From assembly GCA_900553645.1 (NCBI GenBank), contig USEE01000091.1, positions 1 through 6,182 on the forward strand: DNA of 6,182 nucleotides. Reading direction: 5' to 3'. Shown here in pieces: positions 1-3,876 of this stretch (position 1 is the stretch's first letter; every line of letters begins with the position of its first letter). The notes under the pieces are model-generated. The model was not told where the DNA came from and did not search any database. It worked only from the letters and a program-made list of their open reading frames with translations. Source of the stretch: an uncultured Eubacteriales bacterium. GTDB lineage: Bacteria; Bacillota_A; Clostridia; Christensenellales; Aristaeellaceae. Made by a program: the position numbers and the translations under genes.

Positions 1-495
1 GTATACGACCAGTTCATTGTGCCCGCCCTTGCCTACGCGCGGGTAGGCATGTTCGTTTTCGGCAAAAAGCTCCTGCCGGTAGAATACGCACGCCGCATAG
101 CCGGTAATCGCCTGAATCAGTCCGAATATGAAGTACGCGGTCGACATGAAGTTGAATGGGAACATGTAAAACTGAATGCAGATCCAAAGTATCAGCGTCA
201 CGCCGAATACGCAGCTGCACACCGCGCCCGCATACCTGCGCCCCAGCAGCAGCCCCGCCGCGGTAAGGTTGGTAAGCCCGTTCACGATAAGAAGCGCATA
301 GCCGGAAAACGCAAAGTCCGCAAATAGTATGTCGGCCAGCGGCAGCTTCTTAAAGAACGGCAGCATTGCATCCATGCCCAGCAGCTTGCCGCTCGGGTCG
401 AACAGCATACACGCGGAGCCGCCGACTGCGCCTATGCCGATAAATAAAGTCCAAAACAGCAGCCATTTTCGCGCTTTTTCAAATCTGGATTTCAT
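1..495 (-). CDS. Four-helix membrane protein, probable N-terminus of a membrane-anchored flavodoxin-like protein (partial)
   Basis: The minus-strand frame is open from ATG 495 to the window edge, 165 codons with no stop, so the C-terminus is missing. The start follows a strong GGAGG (504-508) eight bases upstream. The visible protein begins MKSRFEKARKWLLFWTLF and has four hydrophobic segments at about residues 11-33, 57-83, 88-110 and 117-140. Between the first two lies a loop containing DPSGKLLGMD. After the last helix comes a short polar stretch ending NELVVY at the window edge. From memory, Bacillota proteins of this layout (four helices with an IQFYMFPFNFMSTAYFIFG-like segment) continue as LVVYFSR..., the first strand and phosphate loop of a flavodoxin domain. 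That would suggest membrane-tethered FMN electron transfer. The helices are seen; the flavodoxin domain is inferred because it lies outside the window. The gene has its own promoter and operator and is separated from the upstream reductase gene by a terminator. Confidence 0.8.
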   Translation of the reverse strand, partial: MKSRFEKARKWLLFWTLFIGIGAVGGSACMLFDPSGKLLGMDAMLPFFKKLPLADILFADFAFSGYALLIVNGLTNLTAAGLLLGRRYAGAVCSCVFGVTLILWICIQFYMFPFNFMSTAYFIFGLIQAITGYAACVFYRQELFAENEHAYPRVGKGGHNELVVY

Positions 496-631
496 AAAAA
501 TTTCCTCCGCTAATCTTTATACGGGCGCGGCTATTCTTAAAATGTTCGTTTGTACTTGTGCAAAGGGCAAACTTGCGGCGCGTCGAATGCCGCATATGCG
601 TCCCGATGCTGTTGGAATGCAAGATGTGCTG

Positions 632-653
632 AGTAAGTCATTTATGACTAACT
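632..653. promoter_or_regulatory. Inverted-repeat operator at the transcription start
   Basis: Arms AGTAAGTCAT (632-641) and ATGACTAACT (644-653) flank a TT centre and pair at 9 of 10 positions; the mismatch is 635/650. The site covers roughly +1 to +22 of the minus-strand transcript from the consensus promoter, the usual position for a dimeric repressor that blocks initiation. Size and symmetry suit a TetR- or MarR-family protein. No such regulator gene is in the window, so the partner is unknown. Confidence 0.6.
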
Positions 654-660
654 GTCTGCA

Positions 661-689
661 ATTATAATGTGCGCGGAATATATTGTCAA
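661..689 (-). promoter_or_regulatory. Perfect consensus sigma-70/sigma-A promoter for the membrane protein gene
   Basis: On the minus strand TTGACA (684-689) is followed after exactly 17 bases by TATAAT (661-666), so both hexamers match consensus 6 of 6. Transcription should start near 654, leaving a leader of about 160 nt before ATG 495. A promoter this strong normally needs repression, which fits the inverted repeat at the start site. Confidence 0.85.
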
Positions 690-707
690 TCGGTTTTACA
701 GGGCATT

Positions 708-753
708 GGAAAAGAGCGTGCGCTTTGACCAGTGTTTAAGTCAAAGCGCACGC
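708..753 (-). terminator. Rho-independent terminator of the aldo/keto reductase gene
   Basis: A perfect 14-bp inverted repeat has arms 716-729 and 740-753 (GCGTGCGCTTTGAC and its complement) and a 10-nt loop. Read on the minus strand, the stem is followed by TCTTTTCC (708-715), a U-rich tract. It starts 18 bases after the reductase stop codon. It also separates that transcript from the next minus-strand promoter, whose -35 box begins at 689. Confidence 0.85.
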
Positions 754-770
754 CTGCAGCTGAATCAAAA

Positions 771-1787
771 TTAATTGTCTGATGCGAGTACAGCGTCGAT
801 TTCGGCAAGCTCCTCGGCGGTGAAGGGCGCGGCTTCCAGCGCGCGCACGTTGTCGAGAATCTGCTCGGGCTTGCTCGCGCCGATAAGCGCGGAGGTCACG
901 GTATCGTCGCGCAGTACCCACGCCAGTGCCATCTGCGAAAGCTTCTGGCCGCGCCGCGCGGCGATTTCGTTAAGCCTGCGTATCCTGCAAAGCTTATCGT
1001 CGGTTATCGCGCTGGGTTTCAGGTAGCGCGGGTCGTGCGCGGCGCGCGAATCTGCGGGTATGCCATTTATGTACCGATCGGTCAGCAGTCCGTTCTGCAG
1101 CGGCGCATACGCGATGCAGCCCACGCCCTCGCGCCTGAGCACGTCCTTTAGACTGCCCGTGCCCTCGACCGGCTGCTCTATCCAGCGGTTGAACATGGAA
1201 TAGCTGGGCTGATGTATCAGCATGTGGCTGCCCAGCTTGCCCAGCGCCTTTATGGCCGCCTCGGCCTGATCGGCACGGTAGTTGGATATGCCTACATACA
1301 ATGCCTTGCCGCTGCGTAAAATCTGCTCCAGCGCGCCCACGGTTTCCTCAATTGGCGTGTCCGGGTCGGGGCGGTGGTGGTAGAATATGTCTACATAGTC
1401 AAGATTCATGCGCTTTAAGCTCTGGTCAAGACTGGCGATGAGGTACTTGCGGCTGCCGTGGTCGCCATACGGGCCTTTCCACATATCATATCCCGCTTTG
1501 GTGGAAATCACCAGCTCGTCGCGATAGGGCCGCCAGTCGCGCAGCATATGCACGCCGAAATTGCGCTCCGCCTCGCCGTAAGGCGGGCCGTAGTTGTTGG
1601 CCAGGTCAAAGTGGGTTATGCCGTTATCGAACGCCGTGCGCAGGAGCGACTGCTGCACGCCAAACGGCGTGATGCTGCCGAAGTTGTGCCACAGCCCCAG
1701 CGATATTGCGGGCAGCATAAGTCCGCTGCGCCCGCAGCGGCGGTATGACATGTGATCGTATCGGGTTTGTGACGCGATGTAATCCAT
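771..1787 (-). CDS. yghZ: Aldo/keto reductase, YghZ (L-glyceraldehyde 3-phosphate reductase) type
   Basis: A complete 338-residue protein, close to the usual length of this family, with an (alpha/beta)8-barrel and NADPH dependence expected. The N-terminus contains YRRCGRSGLMLPAISLGLWH, the hallmark start of the YghZ/potassium-channel beta-subunit-like branch of the AKR superfamily. The catalytic tetrad is visible: Asp61 and Tyr66 (in HFDLANNYG), Lys97 (STKAGYDMW) and His138 (FYHHRPD). The cofactor-phosphate loop IGASKPEQI is at 302-310. E. coli YghZ reduces L-glyceraldehyde 3-phosphate and detoxifies methylglyoxal; the substrate here is inferred from family resemblance. ATG 1787 is preceded by GGGAGG (1797-1802) with nine bases between. 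The gene is monocistronic, with its own promoter (1831-1859) and terminator (708-753), and is transcribed divergently from the histidine kinase gene. Confidence 0.93.
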   Translation of the reverse strand: MDYIASQTRYDHMSYRRCGRSGLMLPAISLGLWHNFGSITPFGVQQSLLRTAFDNGITHFDLANNYGPPYGEAERNFGVHMLRDWRPYRDELVISTKAGYDMWKGPYGDHGSRKYLIASLDQSLKRMNLDYVDIFYHHRPDPDTPIEETVGALEQILRSGKALYVGISNYRADQAEAAIKALGKLGSHMLIHQPSYSMFNRWIEQPVEGTGSLKDVLRREGVGCIAYAPLQNGLLTDRYINGIPADSRAAHDPRYLKPSAITDDKLCRIRRLNEIAARRGQKLSQMALAWVLRDDTVTSALIGASKPEQILDNVRALEAAPFTAEELAEIDAVLASDN

Positions 1788-1830
1788 TGGCGATGACCTC
1801 CCTAACGTTCAGATTGCTACTATAATGCAG

Positions 1831-1859
1831 AGTTTATTACATATGCGGGCGCGTGTCAA
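1831..1859 (-). promoter_or_regulatory. Promoter of the aldo/keto reductase gene
   Basis: Minus-strand TTGACA (1854-1859, 6 of 6) is followed after 17 bases by TAAACT (1831-1836, 4 of 6). This predicts a start near 1824 and a leader of about 37 nt. Its -35 box lies only six bases from the -35 box of the divergent kinase promoter, so the two could share regulation. Confidence 0.6.
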
Positions 1860-1865
1860 GCGGTA

Positions 1866-1894
1866 TGGAAAAAGTCGTGCGCAGATGATATAAT
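1866..1894 (+). promoter_or_regulatory. Promoter of the histidine kinase gene
   Basis: TGGAAA (1866-1871, 4 of 6) is followed after 17 bases by a perfect TATAAT (1889-1894). The predicted start near 1901 gives a 28-nt leader before ATG 1929. This favours ATG 1929 over the in-frame TTG at 1911, which would lie only about ten bases from the start of the RNA. Confidence 0.6.
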
Positions 1895-1928
1895 TAGCTC
1901 AAGACTATTTTTGAAAGGCGATGCCCGT

Positions 1929-3131
1929 ATGAAACTTGTGCCAAGGCGCTATTACGCGCTGCTGTTCATATTGTTTATAATACTGGAAGTCTGCGCCGCA
2001 GTGGGCAGTTGGGAGATTGCTGGCAGTCAGGTGAAAAGGCAGCTAAAAAGCGACGCGTATTTGGTCGGAAGCGTGTTGAGCGCCCCCGACGATGCGGCGA
2101 CATGGTCGGTGATCTCCGGCGGCACGCCCGAACAGTATGAGCGCGGCGCGGCCGAGCTGGAGCGATTCGGCTACGGCCTCTCCATGCGGCTGGAGATACA
2201 CCCCGATTTCATGCTCCTGTTCAGGCATATATGTATGCTTAACTGCGGTATCGTGCTTATCGCATACGCGGCGTTTGCCGGTTGCGCGCTGACGCTGATG
2301 CGCAAGGTGAGCAGACGCATAGACAAACTGAGCGACTGCGTGTCAGGCGACGCGGAACCCGACGTGCATTACGGCGTGAGCGCGCTCGACCGGCTGTCGC
2401 TGGCGCTGCACGAGCAGTACGCGCGCCGCCAGACCAACGGCGAACGCGCGATACTGGACAGGCGGTACATGAAGGACTTGCTGGCCGATATGTCGCACCA
2501 ATTGAAAACGCCGCTGGCCGGTATGCGCATGTATGTTGAACTGATGCAGCGCACGCCCGATATGGACGCAGACACCCGCGCGCGCTTTCTGGACGAGTGC
2601 ATGAAGCAGCTTGAGCGCACCGAGTGGCTGGTGCAGGGCCTTCTCAAGATGGCGCGGCTGGAGGCGGGCGCGGTGAAGTTCGACCTGCGCCCGGCCAATG
2701 TGGACGATACGCTGCAAATGGCCGCTGCTCCGTTTGTACTTATCGCGCGCGAAAGCGGCACGGAGCTAAAAGTGAACGGCTGCGGCGCAGTGTTCCCGCA
2801 CGACGCGGACTGGCTGGCCGAGGCGGTGGGCAACTTAATCAAAAACGCGCTGGAGCACGCGCCGGGCGGCCATGTGGCCGTGCGCGCCAATGCAACGCCG
2901 CTGACGGTGGAGATAAGCGTGACCGACGACGGCGAGGGCATATCGATGGACGTACTGCCGCACCTTTTCGAAAGGTTTTACAGCCGTTCGTCGGCGGTCA
3001 AGTCGGGCAGCGTAGGTCTGGGGCTTGCGCTGGCCAAGGAGATAGTCACGCAGTGCGGCGGCACAATCTCGGTAGAGAGCGCACCGGGACGCGGTACGGC
3101 ATTCAATATTGTGTTTTTGGTGAATAAGTAG
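1929..3131 (+). CDS. Membrane sensor histidine kinase (HisKA-HATPase_c), no adjacent response regulator
   Basis: A 400-residue sensor kinase. Transmembrane helix 1 is at about residues 9-27, followed by a short extracellular region (about 28-93) and helix 2 (about 94-124, including CGIVLIAYAAFAGCAL). A short linker follows, then the dimerisation/phosphoacceptor domain with H-box DMSHQLKTPL, His190. The ATP-binding domain carries the N-box NLIKNALEHA (302-311), G1 box DDGEGI (333-338), F-box FERFY (347-351) and G2 box GSVGLGLALAK (360-370). All catalytic motifs are intact, so it should autophosphorylate and signal at the membrane; the stimulus is unknown. I chose ATG 1929, which has AAAGG at 1914-1918, over the in-frame TTG 1911. 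Such kinases in Bacillota usually follow a response regulator gene and often precede ABC transporter genes. Neither is present: upstream is a divergent reductase, downstream a hairpin and remnants. The partner regulator must be encoded elsewhere or has been lost. Confidence 0.93.
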   Translation: MKLVPRRYYALLFILFIILEVCAAVGSWEIAGSQVKRQLKSDAYLVGSVLSAPDDAATWSVISGGTPEQYERGAAELERFGYGLSMRLEIHPDFMLLFRHICMLNCGIVLIAYAAFAGCALTLMRKVSRRIDKLSDCVSGDAEPDVHYGVSALDRLSLALHEQYARRQTNGERAILDRRYMKDLLADMSHQLKTPLAGMRMYVELMQRTPDMDADTRARFLDECMKQLERTEWLVQGLLKMARLEAGAVKFDLRPANVDDTLQMAAAPFVLIARESGTELKVNGCGAVFPHDADWLAEAVGNLIKNALEHAPGGHVAVRANATPLTVEISVTDDGEGISMDVLPHLFERFYSRSSAVKSGSVGLGLALAKEIVTQCGGTISVESAPGRGTAFNIVFLVNK

Positions 3132-3142
3132 GGGGAGAATAC

Positions 3143-3211
3143 TTGAAAACAGGCGCTTTAAGAAAGTACATAAAATATAAAAAGTTAATGGCTCGTCAGA
3201 TGGAATTCTGA
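3143..3211 (+). CDS. Doubtful 22-codon ORF after the kinase, possible truncated gene start
   Basis: A TTG codon at 3143 follows a purine-rich GGGGGAG (3131-3137) that overlaps the kinase stop. It opens a 22-residue frame beginning (M)KTGALRKYIKYKKLMARQ and ending with TGA inside the hairpin at 3188-3219. The basic N-terminus and placement right after a kinase suggest the start of a downstream operon gene, such as a transporter permease, cut off at the junction. There is no conservation evidence and it may be chance. Confidence 0.2.
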   Translation: MKTGALRKYIKYKKLMARQMEF

Positions 3212-3292
3212 CGAGCTATATATATAGTAAAAGTCCTCTTTACGCAGCTTTTCAAAATTGTCTATGCCCACCGGCAGCTTCTTTTTAAGCAT
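3185..3292 (-). pseudogene. 5' remnant of an AAA-ATPase_like / PD-(D/E)XK nuclease family gene
   Basis: From ATG 3292 the minus strand encodes 35 residues starting MLKKKLPVGIDNFEKLRKED followed by FYYIYSSS, then stops at 3185-3187. KLP[IV]GIDNFEKLRKEDFYYVDKT is the characteristic opening of the large family with an N-terminal AAA-ATPase_like domain and a C-terminal PD-(D/E)XK nuclease-like domain (often over 500 residues). Identity to that opening ends at FYYI: the expected VDKT and the downstream Walker A region are missing, and the frame runs into the hairpin sequence instead. Ribosome binding site GGAGG (3303-3307) and a promoter (3339-3367) remain intact. The gene was therefore probably truncated by a deletion or recombination at about 3220. 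Members of this family occur in many copies in gut Bacillota and Bacteroidota, and fragments are common. Confidence 0.7.
3188..3219. terminator. Hairpin between convergent genes, probable terminator of the kinase gene
   Basis: GCTCGTCAGA (3191-3200) pairs perfectly with 3207-3216 around a 6-nt loop. Two A-U pairs and one G-U pair extend the stem to 13 bp. It lies 57 bases after the kinase stop. The plus-strand tail TATATATATAG is AU-rich but not a U run; the minus-strand tail reads CATTAACTTTTT. Termination efficiency in either direction is therefore uncertain. The stem also lies within the end of the minus-strand ATPase remnant. Confidence 0.5.
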
Positions 3293-3338
3293 ATGCTGAA
3301 TACCTCCTCAGCGTCGGATGATAGACGTACTTTGCTTT

Positions 3339-3367
3339 AGTATACTATATCGCGCGCAAGGCTTCAA
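3339..3367 (-). promoter_or_regulatory. Promoter of the truncated ATPase gene
   Basis: Minus-strand TTGAAG (3362-3367, 4 of 6) is followed after 17 bases by TATACT (3339-3344, 5 of 6). It points at the GGAGG and ATG 3292 of the remnant. It lies back-to-back with the plus-strand promoter at 3407-3435. Confidence 0.5.
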
Positions 3368-3403
3368 CCACGGCAGAAATCGCCGGGAGTATTATCAGAA
3401 GTT

Positions 3404-3435
3404 CGTTTGACAAACGTGCAATGGTGTGATAGTAT
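3404..3435 (+). promoter_or_regulatory. Extended -10 promoter of the crRNA-like RNA, with a palindrome over the -35 box
   Basis: TTGACA (3407-3412, 6 of 6) is followed after 17 bases by TAGTAT (3430-3435, 4 of 6). TG at 3427-3428 gives an extended -10 motif. The predicted start is near 3442, about 20 bases before the first degenerate CRISPR repeat. The -35 box is embedded in the perfect palindrome CGTTTG-A-CAAACG (3404-3416), a possible small operator. Confidence 0.6.
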
Positions 3436-3462
3436 TGCTATGGCTACTGCATGTGCACGGCC

Positions 3463-3489
3463 GTTTTCTCCGCAGTGCGGAGGTGATCC
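3463..3489 (+). repeat. Degenerate CRISPR repeat 1 (type I-E-like)
   Basis: A 27-nt unit: it begins GTTTTC, has the stem CTCCGCA-G-TGCGGAG (3468-3482) and ends GGTGATCC. Common type I-E repeats start GTTTTCCCCGC and end GCGGGGGTGATCC over 28 nt. Relative to that form this copy is one base shorter in the loop. It carries a C-to-T and G-to-A pair of changes at opposing stem positions, which preserves base pairing. The genomic consensus repeat is not in the window, so this comparison is from memory. Confidence 0.65.
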
Positions 3490-3490
3490 T

Positions 3491-3562
3491 ATGCAAGGTT
3501 TGATGTATGTTTTTTCCCCGCATGTGCGGGGGTTAATTTCGGAGGTCGGCGCGGATATATAA
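3491..3562 (+). CDS. Possible 23-codon micro-ORF whose Shine-Dalgarno is the end of pseudo-repeat 1
   Basis: GGAGGTGATCC (3479-3489) is an exact complement of the 3' end of bacterial 16S rRNA. ATG 3491 follows GGAGG by seven bases, an ideal spacing. The frame begins MQGLMYVFSPHVRG, runs through pseudo-spacer and pseudo-repeat 2, and stops with TAA at 3560-3562. GGAG is paired in the repeat stem, so translation could be structure-controlled. Type I-E repeats ending GGTGATCC resemble ribosome binding sites by coincidence, so this may be meaningless. It is recorded because it is the main alternative to the crRNA-like interpretation. Confidence 0.25.
   Translation: MQGLMYVFSPHVRGLISEVGADI
3511..3538 (+). 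repeat. Degenerate CRISPR repeat 2 (type I-E-like)
   Basis: A 28-nt unit in the same orientation as repeat 1. It has TTTTT, then the stem CCCCGC (3516-3521) and GCGGGG (3526-3531) around ATGT, then GTTAATT instead of the usual GTGATCC. The stem-loop a Cas6e-type nuclease would recognise is intact and the 3' tag is lost. Repeat starts are 48 bases apart, against about 61 in a normal I-E array, so this is not a functional adaptive array. The stem followed by GTTAATTTC may also help to end the transcript. Confidence 0.65.
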
Positions 3563-3623
3563 ATTTTGAGAAAATGCTTTCGGCAAGCAGGAAAAGTCTA
3601 GTATCATGTCGTATATAAAGAAC

Positions 3624-3634
3624 ATGCAAGGTTT
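3624..3634 (+). promoter_or_regulatory. Pseudo-spacer seed match: candidate Cascade binding site upstream of the cas locus
   Basis: ATGCAAGGTTT here is identical to pseudo-spacer positions 3491-3501; the next base differs and the two after it (AT) match. The base before the match is C here and T in the RNA. The bases immediately upstream are GAAC, so an AA dinucleotide lies at the PAM position whichever base begins the spacer, resembling AA-containing type I-E PAMs. The site lies between candidate -10 elements TATAAA (3614-3619) and CATAAT (3635-3640). Neither has a good -35 box. It is 34 bases upstream of ATG 3668, so bound Cascade would cover the likely start of transcription. Confidence 0.6.
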
Positions 3635-3667
3635 CATAATACTGTATGGAAGGGGACGAATAACAAT

Positions 3668-3793
3668 ATGGACAATGAACTATATTGCAAGGTAATCATC
3701 GAACTTATCGCGGATTTGGTTGAAAGTAAGGCGTATCCACCAGAGGTACTCGCGCAAATCATTCGGGATAAAGCAAGGTCACTAAAAAAGTGA
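3668..3793 (+). CDS. Small hypothetical protein, 41 aa, between the seed target and cas3
   Basis: ATG 3668 opens 41 residues starting MDNELYCKVIIELIADLVES and ending RDKARSLKK, stop TGA 3791-3793. A GGAAGGGG (3648-3655) lies 12 bases upstream, a somewhat long spacing. The sequence predicts two amphipathic helices (about residues 3-20 and 24-39) joined at Tyr-Pro-Pro, with a basic C-terminus and no membrane segment or signal peptide. I do not recognise a family. It begins just after the seed-matched site and ends 83 bases before cas3. It could be the first gene of the cas operon or, by analogy with CreTA modules, a small toxin repressed by Cascade carrying the crRNA-like RNA. A toxin role is inference only; a decayed fragment of a longer gene is also possible. 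Confidence 0.55.
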   Translation: MDNELYCKVIIELIADLVESKAYPPEVLAQIIRDKARSLKK

Positions 3794-3876
3794 TTGAATG
3801 CATTTGAAACAGAGAAAATGAGGCACGATTTAACTGCAACAACAGTATACGACTTCACATCAAAAGGAGGCAACAT

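Larger units (their letters stand above)
3442..3538 (+). ncRNA. Candidate crRNA-like regulatory RNA (CreR/CreA type): degenerate mini-CRISPR
   Basis: The predicted transcript from the 3407-3435 promoter contains pseudo-repeat 1 (3463-3489), a 21-nt pseudo-spacer (3490-3510) and pseudo-repeat 2 (3511-3538). The parts a mature type I-E crRNA needs are kept: the stem and terminal GGTGATCC tag of repeat 1, and the stem-loop of repeat 2. The 3' end of repeat 2, which no downstream spacer would use, is diverged. The spacer is shorter than the usual 32-33 nt. Its first bases match a site at 3624-3634 upstream of the 41-aa ORF and cas3. In described CreR and CreA RNAs, Cascade uses such a partial match to bind and repress a promoter without cleavage. 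The architecture is seen; processing by Cas6 and repression are inferred. The exact 5' and 3' ends are unknown. Confidence 0.6.

Noticed and set aside
502..600. Leader peptide or riboswitch in the ~160-nt leader of the membrane protein gene
   Set aside because: A minus-strand ATG frame exists in the leader but lacks a ribosome binding site and runs past the real start; no riboswitch or attenuator structure could be recognised by eye.
19..667. Plus-strand ORFs of about 100-110 codons opposite the membrane protein gene and its leader
   Set aside because: They are antisense to the membrane protein gene (1-495) or its leader, have no convincing ribosome binding site, and encode low-complexity basic sequence. 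The minus strand has a consensus promoter, GGAGG and clear transmembrane helices.
1911..1928. TTG 1911 as the start of the histidine kinase
   Set aside because: It would begin only about ten bases after the predicted transcription start and has no upstream Shine-Dalgarno; ATG 1929 has AAAGG at suitable spacing and begins the basic-then-hydrophobic N-terminus directly.
2343..2941. Minus-strand ORFs of 124 and 190 codons inside the kinase gene
   Set aside because: Shadow frames of a GC-rich kinase gene whose own frame carries every expected motif in order.
3463..3538. A functional CRISPR array
   Set aside because: There are only two copies, differing from each other in loop, stem and 3' end, with a 21-nt spacer and 48-base period instead of about 61. 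No further copies occur nearby. A degenerate crRNA-like gene explains the pattern better.
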